DNA of 64,000 nt from Pseudomonas sp. RIT-562 (GTDB taxonomy: Bacteria; Pseudomonadota; Gammaproteobacteria; Pseudomonadales; Pseudomonadaceae), in contig NZ_JAPJIV010000002.1 in the NCBI RefSeq assembly GCF_026241895.1, positions 62,001 through 126,000 of the forward strand, read 5' to 3'. Below are positions 9,091-18,475 of the stretch, in pieces (the stretch's first letter is position 1; the number at the start of each line of letters is the position of its first letter). The notes under the pieces are model-generated. The model was not told the origin of the DNA. It ran no database searches and was given only the letters and a program-made list of their open reading frames with translations. Position numbers and translations under genes: made by a program.

Positions 9091-9567
9091 ATGAGTACAT
9101 CCATTTGCCCTTGCGGCAGCGGCACCCTGCTTGACGCCTGCTGCGGTCATTATCATTCAGGCCACCCCGCCCCATGCGCCGAGGCGCTGATGCGTTCGCG
9201 CTACAGCGCCTATGTGCTGGGCCTGATCGATTATCTGGTGGGCACCACCCTGCCCGCGCAACGGGATGGGCTGGATCGCCAGTCCATCAGCAACTGGAGC
9301 GCCAACAGCACCTGGCTAGGTCTTGAGGTGGAGAGTTCGGAAGTCTTTGGCGGGCAGCCGGAACACGCGTTCGTGACCTTTACCGCACGTTGGCATGACA
9401 GCTCCGGGGAACATAGCCATCGCGAGCGCTCCTCGTTTGTACAGAACGCCGGGCACTGGTATTTCATCGATCCGACCGTGCAACTCAAGGCCGGCCGCAA
9501 CGATGCCTGTCCCTGTGCCAGTGGCCAGAAATTCAAGAAGTGCTGCGCGAGTTATTTCGGCAGTTGA
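9091..9567 (+). CDS. YchJ family protein with two SEC-C zinc motifs
   Basis: The 158-residue protein has [14 protein letters not shown] at its N-terminus and [13 protein letters not shown] at its C-terminus, the two cysteine clusters of the SEC-C zinc-binding module. Between them is an NTF2-like central region ([19 protein letters not shown]). This layout is that of the YchJ/UPF0225 family, whose biochemical role is unknown. It follows the DUF6231-like gene by five bases and precedes a lipoprotein gene. A second, shorter SEC-C protein lies about 560 bases downstream with an almost identical C-terminal motif. Confidence 0.85.
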   Translation: MSTSICPCGSGTLLDACCGHYHSGHPAPCAEALMRSRYSAYVLGLIDYLVGTTLPAQRDGLDRQSISNWSANSTWLGLEVESSEVFGGQPEHAFVTFTARWHDSSGEHSHRERSSFVQNAGHWYFIDPTVQLKAGRNDACPCASGQKFKKCCASYFGS

Positions 9568-9634
9568 GGCAGCGCGGTTGTGCAGCAGCTGCCGAACGCT
9601 GCGGTTACAAGGGAAATGGTCTTAGGGAATTATC

Positions 9635-10120
9635 ATGATCACCAGACGCATCGTTCTCCACCTGCTGACCCTGAGCCTCGCGCTCGGGCTCGGCGGCTGT
9701 GCGTCATGGTTCTCCAGCGAGGGGCCGGAGCCACAACTGCACCTGGTCAAGGTGGAAGTCATCCGCGCCAAACTGCTGGAGCAGAAATTCCTCCTGCATT
9801 TTCGTGTGGATAACCCGCACGACAGCGACTTGACCATCCGCGGCCTCGAGTACCGCATTCACCTGGGCGACATGCTGCTGACCGAGGGTGAGCACGAACA
9901 CTGGTTTACCGTAGGGCCCAAGCGCAGCGCATATTTCAAGGTGCCGATCCGAACCAATCTATGGCCGAAGATCCGCGACCTGGTGAAATTACTGCAAAAG
10001 CCTGACCACCCCATCCCTTACCGCCTGGAAGCAGAGATGGAAACCGGATTATTCATCGCTCACTACGTGCACGTGGCGCGCAATGGCGTGATAATCCCTG
10101 CCGATTTAATTCCGGAGTAA
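9635..10120 (+). CDS. LEA type 2 (WHy-domain) lipoprotein
   Basis: The 161-residue protein has a signal peptide ending in a lipobox (LGLGGC, Cys about 23) and a single LEA-2/WHy domain ('[47 protein letters not shown]'). Bacterial members are membrane-anchored proteins linked to stress tolerance or envelope function, but the exact role is not known. Its stop is five bases before the start of the small SEC-C gene, so the two are very probably co-transcribed. Confidence 0.8.
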   Translation: MITRRIVLHLLTLSLALGLGGCASWFSSEGPEPQLHLVKVEVIRAKLLEQKFLLHFRVDNPHDSDLTIRGLEYRIHLGDMLLTEGEHEHWFTVGPKRSAYFKVPIRTNLWPKIRDLVKLLQKPDHPIPYRLEAEMETGLFIAHYVHVARNGVIIPADLIPE

Positions 10121-10125
10121 ACCTG

Positions 10126-10335
10126 ATGACCCAGCAACCCCATGTCCATGGCCCTGACTGCAACCACGAGCATGACCATCACGAGCACCATGATCACGAC
10201 CACGGCCATGTCCACGGCCCGAACTGCGGCCACGCCCACCAGGAGCCGGTGCGCAATGCCTTGAAAGACGTCGGCCGCAACGACCCTTGCCCATGCGGCA
10301 ATGGCAAAAAATTCAAGAAGTGCCACGGCGCTTGA
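10126..10335 (+). CDS. Small His-rich SEC-C metal-binding protein
   Basis: This 69-residue protein has an N-terminal half that is a histidine-rich metal-binding tail ([20 protein letters not shown], then [10 protein letters not shown]). The C-terminal third is a SEC-C zinc motif, [16 protein letters not shown]. The mix suggests binding of zinc or another transition metal, possibly as storage or delivery; that is inference. It is the last gene of the small operon starting at 8589 or 9635 and is followed directly by REP-derived repeats. Confidence 0.75.
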   Translation: MTQQPHVHGPDCNHEHDHHEHHDHDHGHVHGPNCGHAHQEPVRNALKDVGRNDPCPCGNGKKFKKCHGA

Positions 10336-10354
10336 TCCCGTGAGAGCAAATCTT

Positions 10355-10405
10355 CTGTAGGAGCAAGGCTTCTGTGGGAGCAAGGCTTCTGTGGGAGCAA
10401 GGCTT
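10355..10405. repeat. Three tandem 17-nt copies of a REP half-site
   Basis: The unit CTGTRGGAGCAAGGCTT repeats three times head to tail (10355-10371, 10372-10388, 10389-10405) and then continues as GCCCGCGATGA, the usual REP end. An opposite-facing partial copy (AGCTTTGCTCCCACAG) lies at about 10455-10470. This looks like local expansion of a REP arm. Confidence 0.85.
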
Positions 10406-10626
10406 GCCCGCGATGAACGATAACGCGGTCAACCTGAATGACCACAGCACCTCAAGCTTTGCTCCCACAGTCGATTTGCGAATCCGCCTAAATCCTGATG
10501 GCAGGCTGCGATCTTCCCCGCTAATCAGACAAATCCGCAAATAACCTGACACCCCGCTTGCGCGCCCCTCTCCTGCTCACTAACGTAGCGACTTTATTGC
10601 GTTACTACCCCCGCAGGAGCTTTGCC

Positions 10627-13077
10627 ATGGCCTCGCCAGCCCTCAATCATTTTCTTCCCCGGTTCGGCGTTGCCGCAGCAGTGGCCGGTGTTCTGGGCCT
10701 GACCGGTTGTCAGAGCCTGAACACCCAGGACACCCTCCCGCCCACCACCGGCGTGCAGCCGCTCAAGGGCCTGGCGCAAAACGTCTCGGTGCGGCGCAAC
10801 GCCATGGGCATGCCGCTCATCGAAAGCAACAGCTTCCATGACGCGCTGTTCGCGCTCGGGTATGTGCATGCCAGCGATCGGATCACGCAAATGGTCACCC
10901 TGCGCCTGTTGGCTCAAGGCCGTCTGGCAGAAATGTCCGGTGCCGACTTGCTCGACGCCGACCGTTATATGCGTGCGGTCAACCTGAAAAAAAGCGCAGG
11001 CGAGCTATACAAGGCATCCTCCCCGCGCCTCAAGCGCTTCTTTGAAGTCTATGCCCGGGGCGTCAACGCCTACCTGTTCCGCTACCGCGACAAGCTGCCT
11101 GCAGACCTGGTGGCCACCGGCTACAAACCCGAATATTGGCAGCCTGAAGACTCAGCGCTGATTTTCTGCCTGCTGAACTTCAGTCAGTCAGCCAACCTGC
11201 CGGAAGAAATTTCCTCGCTGATGCTGGCGCAGACCGTCACCACCGACAAACTCCCGTGGCTGACCCCGTCCGCTCCCGACGAAAAACTGCCGGTGGCCGA
11301 GGCCGAGAAACTCCAGGGCATCAAGCTCAACGGGCAGATTCCGGGACTGGTCGACATCAGTAAAGCCGCCAGCCAACTGTCTGACCTGAATATGCTCGGC
11401 GCCACTTCCTCCAATAACTGGGCGATTGCACCGCAGCGCAGCCGCAGCGGCAAGAGCTTGCTGGCCAGCGACAGTCATGGCCCGCTCGGCGTACCGTCGC
11501 TGTTCAGCTACGTGCAGATTCGCGCACCGAAATACCAGGCCTCGGGCGTGACCATCGCCGGCCTGCCGATGGTGCTGGGCGGCTTCAACGGCAAAGTGGC
11601 GTGGAGCATGACCACGGTCATGGGCGACAACCAGGACCTGTTCCTGGAAAAGATCAAACGCCAGGGCAACGGCCTGACTTATGAGGCTGGCGGCAAGTGG
11701 CAGCCGGTCATGGTCCGTAACGAAACCTACTTCGTCAAAGGCCAGCGCCCGACTCGCGAGGCGGTGTATGAAACCCGTCATGGCCCGCTGCTCAACAGCG
11801 CCCAGGGCACAGCGTTGGCCAACGGTCTTGGCCTGGCACTGCAGTCGCCGAGCTTTACCGACGACAAAACCCTGGACGCGTTTTTTGACCTGTCCCGGGC
11901 GCAGAACGTCGAGAAGGCTTCGGATGCCAGTCGTGAAATCCGCGCGATTGCCCTGAACCTGGTATTCGCCGATGCCAGCAACATTGGCTGGCAGGTCACC
12001 GGTCGCTATCCGAACCGGCGCGAAGGCGAAGGCCTGTTGCCCTCGCCGGGCTGGGAGGGTCGCTATGACTGGGACGGTTACGCCGACCCGATGCTGCACC
12101 CCTACGACCAGGACCCCGCCCAAGGCTGGCTCGGCACCGCCAACCAGCGAGTCATTCCCCACGGGTATGGCATGCAGTTGTCCAACTCCTGGTCGGCGCC
12201 GGAGCGCGGCGAACGCATGGCTGAACTTGCCGGCAGCGGCAAGCACGATACGCGCAGCGTGATCGCCATGCAGTACGACCAGACCACTACCTTCGCGGCC
12301 AAGCTGAAGAAAATGTTTGCGGCGCCGGGCATGGCCCAGCCGCTCAAGCAAGCCATCGAAGCGCTTCCGCCAGCTGACCAGGTCAAGGCTCGCGAGGCCC
12401 ATGCCCGCCTGATGGCGTTCGACGGCAAACTCAGCCCGACTTCCGCCGACGCGGCGATCTATCAACTGTTCCTGCAGGAAAGCACTCGGCAGATTTTCCT
12501 CGATGAGTTAGGGCCGCAAGGCAGTCCCGCGTGGAAAACCTTTATTGCCAACGGCAAACTCTCCTACGCTGCCCAGGCCGATCACCTGCTGGGACGCGAG
12601 GACAGTCCGTTCTGGGACGACACCCGCACTGCGCAAAAAGAGGATAAGGCAGTGATCCTGGCCCGCAGCCTGGCCGCCGCCATCACCGCCGGCGACAGCC
12701 TGTTGGGTGCCGATCACAAGGCCTGGCAATGGGGCAAACTGCACCGCTATGAATGGAAAAACGCCAGCGGCCAGACCGTGCGCGGTCCGCTCGCAGCCGG
12801 CGGCGATCACACCACGCTGAACACCGCAGCGTTTGCCTGGGGCGAGGATTTCAACACCACCCTGGCACCGTCCATGCGTTTCATCGTCGATTTCGGCCAG
12901 GCGGAACCACTGATGGGCCAGAACGCAAGCGGCCAGTCCGGCAACCCGGCCAGCCCCAATTACCTCAACAGCATCGATCCTTGGCTGAAAGGGCAATACA
13001 TGAGCCTGCCGATGCAACCGCAGAACTTCGACAAGGTGTACGGGAAAACCCGGCTGACGCTGACTCCCGGAAAATAA
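10627..13077 (+). CDS. Penicillin acylase (Ntn-hydrolase) family lipoprotein
   Basis: The 816-residue protein begins with a lipoprotein signal (VLGLTGC, Cys28). The N-terminal alpha-chain region is followed by the self-cleavage and nucleophile site SNNWAIAP, with Ser262 as the predicted catalytic N-terminal Ser after autoprocessing, then the oxyanion/beta-chain region and a C-terminal '[32 protein letters not shown]'. The family includes penicillin G acylases and acyl-homoserine-lactone acylases such as QuiP and PvdQ; the substrate here is undetermined. The lipobox suggests membrane anchoring, unlike soluble periplasmic relatives. I chose the ATG at 10627 because AGGAG lies just upstream and the lipobox falls at the right distance. 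Confidence 0.85.
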   Translation: MASPALNHFLPRFGVAAAVAGVLGLTGCQSLNTQDTLPPTTGVQPLKGLAQNVSVRRNAMGMPLIESNSFHDALFALGYVHASDRITQMVTLRLLAQGRLAEMSGADLLDADRYMRAVNLKKSAGELYKASSPRLKRFFEVYARGVNAYLFRYRDKLPADLVATGYKPEYWQPEDSALIFCLLNFSQSANLPEEISSLMLAQTVTTDKLPWLTPSAPDEKLPVAEAEKLQGIKLNGQIPGLVDISKAASQLSDLNMLGATSSNNWAIAPQRSRSGKSLLASDSHGPLGVPSLFSYVQIRAPKYQASGVTIAGLPMVLGGFNGKVAWSMTTVMGDNQDLFLEKIKRQGNGLTYEAGGKWQPVMVRNETYFVKGQRPTREAVYETRHGPLLNSAQGTALANGLGLALQSPSFTDDKTLDAFFDLSRAQNVEKASDASREIRAIALNLVFADASNIGWQVTGRYPNRREGEGLLPSPGWEGRYDWDGYADPMLHPYDQDPAQGWLGTANQRVIPHGYGMQLSNSWSAPERGERMAELAGSGKHDTRSVIAMQYDQTTTFAAKLKKMFAAPGMAQPLKQAIEALPPADQVKAREAHARLMAFDGKLSPTSADAAIYQLFLQESTRQIFLDELGPQGSPAWKTFIANGKLSYAAQADHLLGREDSPFWDDTRTAQKEDKAVILARSLAAAITAGDSLLGADHKAWQWGKLHRYEWKNASGQTVRGPLAAGGDHTTLNTAAFAWGEDFNTTLAPSMRFIVDFGQAEPLMGQNASGQSGNPASPNYLNSIDPWLKGQYMSLPMQPQNFDKVYGKTRLTLTPGK

Positions 13078-13090
13078 CACCTCGATCGCT

Positions 13091-13177
13091 TGTAGGAGCC
13101 TGCTTGCTGGCGATGGCATCTCCCCGGTGCATCTGAAACACCGGGCAGTCCATATCGCCAGCAAGCAGGCTCCTACA
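13091..13177. repeat. REP-type inverted repeat (24-nt arms)
   Basis: Perfect arms TGTAGGAGCCTGCTTGCTGG plus CGAT at 13091-13114 and their reverse complement at 13154-13177. A smaller hairpin (CCCGGTG/CACCGGG) sits in the loop. It lies just after the acylase stop and could work as a transcript-end structure. Confidence 0.8.
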
Positions 13178-13273
13178 CAAGCGTCGGCCGCGCTCGATAC
13201 CGGGGAAAATCAATAGAACTTCTGCCCCCGCGCCATCCTCATAGCTAACAAGTCCCCCTGTCTGGTCACCCTC

Positions 13274-14308
13274 ATGGACCTTGTTATCGCTCGCCCCGAA
13301 GGCCTGTACTGCCCCGCCGGGGATTTCTATATCGACCCCTGGCGTCCGGTCGAGCGCTCGGTCATCACCCATGCCCATGGCGACCATGCCCGCACCGGCA
13401 ATCAACACTACCTCGCGGCCGCACCTGGCGAAGGAATCCTGCGCTCGCGGCTGGGCCAGGACATCAATTTGCAGACCTTGGCCTACGGTGAACGCCTGCT
13501 GCATCACGGCGTAACCTTGAGCTTTCACCCGGCCGGGCATGTCCTCGGCTCGGCACAGGTACGCCTGGAATACGGCGGCGAAGTCTGGGTGGCTTCAGGC
13601 GATTACAAGATCGAACCCGATGGCACCTGCGCGCCGTTCGAACCGGTGCGCTGCCATACCTTTATCACCGAATCGACGTTCGGCCTGCCGATCTATCGCT
13701 GGCAACCCCAGGCGGAGATATTTGCCGAGATCAATCAGTGGTGGCAGGCCAACGCCGCACAGGACAAAACCAGCGTGCTGTTCTGTTACTCCTTCGGCAA
13801 GGCCCAGCGCATCCTGCATGGCATCGACGCCAGCCTCGGCCCGATCTTGACCCATGGCGCGGTGGAGCCGCTGAACCGCGTCTACCGCGAGAGCGGCGTG
13901 TACATCCCGCCGACGATTTACGCCGGGGATGTGAAAAAAAGCGACCCCATCATGCGCAAGGCCCTGGTGATCGCCCCGCCTTCAGCCGGTGGCAGCACCT
14001 GGATGCGCCGGTTTGGCGACTACAGTGACGGCTTCGCCAGCGGCTGGATGCGCCTGCGCGGCACCCGGCGCCGGCGCGGCGTCGATCGCGGGTTTATCCT
14101 CTCCGACCACGCCGACTGGCCGGGCTTGCTCTGGGCCATCGGCCAGACCGGTGCCGAGCGGGTCATGGTGACCCACGGCTCGGTCGCCGTACTGGTGCGC
14201 CATCTGCGCGAGCAAGGCCTGGATGCCCAGGGCTTCAGTACTGAATACGGTGATGACGAAGAGGAACTGGCCGGCGCCGAGTCACAAAGCGAAGAGGTCA
14301 CCGCATGA
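13274..14308 (+). CDS. Ligase-associated DNA exonuclease (metallo-beta-lactamase fold)
   Basis: The 344-residue protein belongs to the metallo-beta-lactamase/beta-CASP-like nucleases found beside ATP-dependent DNA ligases in bacterial repair clusters. The metal site THAHGDHAR is at residues 32-40 (H33, H35, D37, H38). Further metal ligands probably lie in FHPAGHVLGSAQV, SGDYK and ILSDHADW. It is known in the family as a single-strand exonuclease for end processing. Its stop overlaps the ligase start by four bases (ATGA), so the two are translationally coupled. The helicase and phosphoesterase that usually complete the set are about 4.5 kb away, beyond an ABC transporter operon. Confidence 0.88.
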   Translation: MDLVIARPEGLYCPAGDFYIDPWRPVERSVITHAHGDHARTGNQHYLAAAPGEGILRSRLGQDINLQTLAYGERLLHHGVTLSFHPAGHVLGSAQVRLEYGGEVWVASGDYKIEPDGTCAPFEPVRCHTFITESTFGLPIYRWQPQAEIFAEINQWWQANAAQDKTSVLFCYSFGKAQRILHGIDASLGPILTHGAVEPLNRVYRESGVYIPPTIYAGDVKKSDPIMRKALVIAPPSAGGSTWMRRFGDYSDGFASGWMRLRGTRRRRGVDRGFILSDHADWPGLLWAIGQTGAERVMVTHGSVAVLVRHLREQGLDAQGFSTEYGDDEEELAGAESQSEEVTA

Positions 14309-15993
14309 AAGCTTTCGCCGAACTCTACGCCGAACTCGATGCGACCACCTCCAGCAACGCCAAATTGGCCGCCATGCAGAACTATTTTGCCCAGGCGGCA
14401 CCGCAAGATGCGGCATGGGCGGTGTACTTCCTGTCGGGCGGACGCCCTCGGCAATTGGTCCCGGTACGCATGTTGCGCGAGCTGGCCGTGGCGTACTCCG
14501 GCCTGTCACCCTGGTTGTTCGAGGAGAGCTACCAGGCTGTGGGCGATATGGCGGAGACGATTTCCCTTGTCTTGCCCGAATCCAGCCACAGTTCCAGCGA
14601 CGGCCTGGCAGTATGGATCGAGGAAAAGCTGTTGCCCCTGCGTGGGGAATCCCCTGAGGCACTGGCCCAGGCGCTGCCTGCACTCTGGTCGCAACTCGAC
14701 CGCTCCAGCCTGATGCTGTGCATCAAGTTAATTACCGGAAGCTTTCGCGTGGGCGTTTCCAAATTACTGGTGACGCGGGCTTTGGCCGCCATGGCGGGGT
14801 TGGACAGCAAACGGGTGGCCCAGCGCCTGGTGGGGTACACCGACCTGTCCAACCGCCCGAGCGCCGCCAGTTACCTGAAACTGATCGCTGCGGAATCAAC
14901 CGACGAGCATGCCCAGCGCGGCGGCCAGCCCTACCCGTTTTTCCTGGCCCATGCGTTGTCACAACCGGTGGACCAGTTTGAAGCACTGCTCGGCCCTGCC
15001 AGCCAGTGGCAAATCGAATGGAAGTGGGACGGTATTCGCGCCCAGGTGGTTAAACGCGAGGGTCGCCTGTGGATCTGGTCGCGCGGGGAAGAATTGGTAA
15101 CCGAGCGTTTCCCGGAACTGGAGAGCCTGGTGCATGGCCTGCCCGATGGCACCGTGATCGATGGCGAGATCGTCGCTTGGAAAGCCGCGCCAGCCCGCAC
15201 CGAAGATGCCTTTGAACCGCAGGCGCCCTCGACTCCGTCAGTGCAGCCTTTCGCTTTGCTGCAACAGCGCATCGGCCGCAAGACCCTGGGCAAGAAAATC
15301 CTCGATGACGTGCCCGTCGTGGTACTTGCCTATGACTTGCTGGAATGGAATGGCGAAGACTGGCGCAATCAGCCTCAGGCCAAGCGGCGCGAACAGCTGG
15401 AGCAGGTCCTCGGCGCGTGCAACAACCCGGTGTTGCTGGCCTCGCCGGTGCTCACCGGCGAAGACTGGTTCGACCTCGCCCGCCAGCGCGAAGCCTCGCG
15501 CAGCCTGGGCGTCGAGGGCATGATGCTCAAGGCGAAGGATGCGTTGTACGGCGTCGGCCGGACCAAGGACATGGGCGTTTGGTGGAAATGGAAAGTCGAC
15601 CCCTATAGCGTCGATGCGGTGCTGATCTACGCCCAGCGCGGCCACGGGCGGCGCGCCAGCCTGTACAGCGATTACACCTTCGCCGTATGGGACGGCCCGG
15701 CAGACTCCAGCGAACGCACCCTGGTGCCGTTCGCCAAGGCGTACTCCGGCTTGACCGATGAAGAAATGCGCCAGGTCGATAGCATCGTGCGCAAGACCAC
15801 GGTAGAGAAATTCGGCCCAGTCAGCAGCGTGAAGCCCAGCCTGGTGTTCGAATTGGGTTTCGAGGGCATCGCGCTGTCCAAACGTCACAAGAGCGGGATC
15901 GCCGTAAGGTTCCCGCGCATGTTGCGCTGGCGCCGTGACAAGTCGGTGGATGAAGCGGACAACCTGGCAACATTGCAGGACCTGTTGGGCTGA
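14305..15993 (+). CDS. ATP-dependent DNA ligase
   Basis: This 562-residue protein is an ATP-dependent ligase with an N-terminal DNA-binding domain and a nucleotidyltransferase core. The adenylation motif KWDGIRAQ places the nucleophilic Lys at 240. Motif III-like IDGEIVAW, motif IV 'GVEGMMLKAKDALYGVGRT' and motif V 'WWKWKVDPYSVDAVLIYAQ' follow, then the OB domain. It differs from LigD, having no Ku gene and no polymerase domain nearby. In the family it acts with the adjoining exonuclease, an Lhr-type helicase and a phosphoesterase. It overlaps the exonuclease gene by four bases and ends the two-gene unit. Confidence 0.92.
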   Translation: MKAFAELYAELDATTSSNAKLAAMQNYFAQAAPQDAAWAVYFLSGGRPRQLVPVRMLRELAVAYSGLSPWLFEESYQAVGDMAETISLVLPESSHSSSDGLAVWIEEKLLPLRGESPEALAQALPALWSQLDRSSLMLCIKLITGSFRVGVSKLLVTRALAAMAGLDSKRVAQRLVGYTDLSNRPSAASYLKLIAAESTDEHAQRGGQPYPFFLAHALSQPVDQFEALLGPASQWQIEWKWDGIRAQVVKREGRLWIWSRGEELVTERFPELESLVHGLPDGTVIDGEIVAWKAAPARTEDAFEPQAPSTPSVQPFALLQQRIGRKTLGKKILDDVPVVVLAYDLLEWNGEDWRNQPQAKRREQLEQVLGACNNPVLLASPVLTGEDWFDLARQREASRSLGVEGMMLKAKDALYGVGRTKDMGVWWKWKVDPYSVDAVLIYAQRGHGRRASLYSDYTFAVWDGPADSSERTLVPFAKAYSGLTDEEMRQVDSIVRKTTVEKFGPVSSVKPSLVFELGFEGIALSKRHKSGIAVRFPRMLRWRRDKSVDEADNLATLQDLLG

Positions 15994-16189
15994 AACGAAC
16001 TGCTTTGGTGCGCCCGTCCGCTCGTGCCCGCTTGTGGGCACAAACACCTCCCCGCTGTTTCTCAAAGCACTTTTAAAACGCTTGTTCGGGACTATGGTTC
16101 AGAAATTGCTACTTTATTCAGGTCTTACGCTTTCCAGTAACAAATTTTACGCGCCACAAGCGCTCAAATTGGTTTTTAGGGATTGAATA

Positions 16190-16972
16190 ATGAAAAAAGC
16201 ATTGCTGACCCTTTCTGCACTGGCGTTGTGCATGGCTGCCGGCTCCGCGGTGGCGAAGGAATACAAGGAATTGCGTTTTGGCGTTGACCCTTCCTACGCA
16301 CCGTTCGAGTCGAAAGCGGCTGACGGCAACCTCGTGGGCTTCGACATCGATCTGGGGAACGCGATTTGCGCCGAGTTGAAGGTCAAGTGCAAATGGGTCG
16401 AAAGTGATTTCGACGGCATGATTCCTGGCCTCAAGGCCAACAAATTCGACGGCGTGATCTCGTCGATGACCGTTACCCCGGCCCGTGAAAAGGTCATCGA
16501 CTTCTCCGGCGAGCTGTTTTCCGGCCCTACTGCCTACGTGTTCAAGAAAGGCTCCGGCTTGAGCGAAGACGTCGCGTCGCTCAAGGGCAAGACCATCGGC
16601 TACGAGCAGGGCACCATTCAGGAAGCCTACGCCAAGGCCGTACTGGACAAGGCTGGCGTTAAAACCCAGGCCTACCAGAACCAGGACCAGGTGTATTCCG
16701 ACCTGACTTCCGGTCGTCTCGACGGCGCCATCCAGGACATGCTGCAAGCCGAACTGGGCTTCCTCAAGTCGCCAAAAGGCGAAGGCTACGACATCAGCAA
16801 GCCGGTCGACAGCGAACTGCTGCCAGCCAAAACAGCGGTCGGTATTAAGAAAGGTAACACCGAGCTGAAAGCACTTTTGGATAAAGGTATCAAAGCGTTA
16901 CACGACGATGGCACCTACGCCACCATTCAGAAGAAACACTTCGGCGATCTGAATCTGTACAGCGGCAAATAA
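16190..16972 (+). CDS. Basic amino acid ABC transporter, periplasmic binding protein
   Basis: The 260-residue protein has a signal peptide (MKKALLTLSALALCMAAGSAVA) and a family 3 solute-binding fold. 'LRFGVDPSYAPFESKAADGNLVGFDIDLGNAICAELKVKCKWVE' resembles the HisJ/ArgT/AotJ group that binds lysine, arginine, ornithine or histidine. It heads a five-gene operon (binding protein, two permeases, an AotO-like protein, ATPase) whose order matches Pseudomonas aotJQMOP, although no argR follows. A hairpin terminator lies directly after it, which should make this gene more highly expressed than the rest, as is usual for binding proteins. A putative promoter region fills the 190 bases upstream. Confidence 0.88.
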   Translation: MKKALLTLSALALCMAAGSAVAKEYKELRFGVDPSYAPFESKAADGNLVGFDIDLGNAICAELKVKCKWVESDFDGMIPGLKANKFDGVISSMTVTPAREKVIDFSGELFSGPTAYVFKKGSGLSEDVASLKGKTIGYEQGTIQEAYAKAVLDKAGVKTQAYQNQDQVYSDLTSGRLDGAIQDMLQAELGFLKSPKGEGYDISKPVDSELLPAKTAVGIKKGNTELKALLDKGIKALHDDGTYATIQKKHFGDLNLYSGK

Positions 16973-16978
16973 TGCCCG

Positions 16979-17006
16979 GCGCCCATCTTTTAATGGGCGC
17001 TTTTTT
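16979..17006 (+). terminator. Intra-operon rho-independent hairpin
   Basis: GCGCCCAT - six-base loop - ATGGGCGC followed by TTTTTT. The stem is eight perfect base pairs. Lying between the binding-protein gene and the first permease, it probably attenuates transcription of the permease genes. Confidence 0.9.
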
Positions 17007-17028
17007 CATCCGATCAGGTTGCTGATTT

Positions 17029-17757
17029 ATGTTCGAAAACCTCCTGCAAACTCTGGGGCTCTCCGCCTTCAGCCTCCAGGGCTTCGGCCCGTTGCTGTTG
17101 GAAGGCACCTGGATGACCATCAAATTATCGGCGTTGTCGCTGCTGGTGGCCGTGTTGCTCGGCCTGCTCGGCGCCACGGCCAAGCTGTCAAAACTCAAAC
17201 TGCTGCGGATTCCGGCGCAGGTCTATACCACGCTGATTCGCGGCGTGCCGGACCTGGTGCTGATGCTGCTGATCTTCTACAGCCTGCAGACCTGGCTGAC
17301 GTCGTTCACCGACTTCATGGAATGGGAATACATCGAGATCAACCCGTTCAGTGCCGGGGTCATTACCCTGGGCTTCATCTATGGCGCGTACTTCACCGAA
17401 ACCTTTCGTGGCGCGATCCTCGCGGTCCCCCGGGGTCAGGTCGAAGCCGCCACCGCCTATGGGCTCAAACGCGGGCAACGCTTTCGCATCGTGGTGTTTC
17501 CGCAAATGATGCGCTTTGCCTTGCCAGGCATCGGCAACAACTGGATGGTGATGCTCAAGGCCACTGCGCTGGTGTCGATCATCGGCCTCGCCGACCTGGT
17601 CAAGGCCGCCCAGGACGCCGGTAAAAGCACCTATCAGCTGTTCTATTTCCTGGTCCTGGCGGCACTGATCTACCTGCTGATCACCAGTGCGTCAAACTTT
17701 GTCCTGCGCTGGCTCGAACGCCGCTACGCCGCCGGTTCCCGGGAGGCCGTACGATGA
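17029..17757 (+). CDS. Basic amino acid ABC transporter permease (HisQ/AotQ-type)
   Basis: The 242-residue inner-membrane protein has five or so hydrophobic helices. The EAA loop 'VEAATAYGLKRGQRFRIVVFPQMMRFALPG' contacts the ATPase. The N-terminal 'GTWMTIKLSALSLLVAVLLGLLGATAKLS' and 'RGVPDLVLMLLIFYS' are typical of HisQ-type subunits. The next gene overlaps its stop by four bases, which indicates coupled synthesis of the two permease halves. Confidence 0.92.
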   Translation: MFENLLQTLGLSAFSLQGFGPLLLEGTWMTIKLSALSLLVAVLLGLLGATAKLSKLKLLRIPAQVYTTLIRGVPDLVLMLLIFYSLQTWLTSFTDFMEWEYIEINPFSAGVITLGFIYGAYFTETFRGAILAVPRGQVEAATAYGLKRGQRFRIVVFPQMMRFALPGIGNNWMVMLKATALVSIIGLADLVKAAQDAGKSTYQLFYFLVLAALIYLLITSASNFVLRWLERRYAAGSREAVR

Positions 17758-18464
17758 TCGAACTCCTGCAGGAATACTGGAAACCCTTCCTTTATACCGA
17801 CGGCTACAACATCACCGGCCTGGCCATGACCCTGTGGCTGCTCAGTGCGTCGATCTGCATTGGTTTCGTGGTGTCTATCCCACTGTCGATTGCCCGGGTT
17901 TCGCCCAAGGTCTACGTGCGCTGGCCAGTGCAGTTCTACACCTACCTGTTTCGCGGGACACCGCTCTATATCCAGCTGCTGATTTGCTACACCGGGATCT
18001 ACAGCCTGGCGGCGGTGCGTGAGCAACCGGTGCTGGATGCGTTCTTTCGCGATGCTATGAATTGCACGATCCTGGCATTTGCCCTGAACACCTGTGCCTA
18101 CACCACGGAGATTTTCGCCGGGGCCATCCGCAGCATGAACCACGGCGAAGTCGAAGCGGCCAAAGCCTATGGCCTGACCGGCTGGAAGCTCTATGCCTAC
18201 GTGATCATGCCTTCGGCCCTGCGCCGTTCGTTGCCTTATTACAGCAACGAAGTGATCCTGATGCTGCACTCGACCACGGTGGCGTTCACCGCGACCATCC
18301 CCGATGTGCTGAAAGTCGCTCGGGACGCCAACTCGGCGACTTTCCTGACCTTTCAGTCGTTCGGCATTGCCGCGCTGATCTACCTGACCGTTACCTTTGC
18401 ACTGGTCGGCCTGTTCCGCCTCGCTGAACGCCGCTGGCTGGCCTTCCTCGGGCCGACCCACTAG
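17754..18464 (+). CDS. Basic amino acid ABC transporter permease (HisM/AotM-type)
   Basis: The 236-residue inner-membrane protein has several transmembrane helices and the EAA loop 'VEAAKAYGLTGWKLYAYVIMPSALRRSLP'. 'LFRGTPLYIQLLICYTG' is typical of HisM subunits. It pairs with the upstream permease, with a four-base overlap, to form the channel. It is followed after 11 bases by the AotO-like gene. Confidence 0.92.
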   Translation: MIELLQEYWKPFLYTDGYNITGLAMTLWLLSASICIGFVVSIPLSIARVSPKVYVRWPVQFYTYLFRGTPLYIQLLICYTGIYSLAAVREQPVLDAFFRDAMNCTILAFALNTCAYTTEIFAGAIRSMNHGEVEAAKAYGLTGWKLYAYVIMPSALRRSLPYYSNEVILMLHSTTVAFTATIPDVLKVARDANSATFLTFQSFGIAALIYLTVTFALVGLFRLAERRWLAFLGPTH

Positions 18465-18475
18465 GACTTTGCACC

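Noticed and set aside
16024..16041. Small GTGCCC/GGGCAC hairpin after the ligase gene as a terminator
   Set aside because: The stem is short and no T run follows, so it is not a supported rho-independent terminator.
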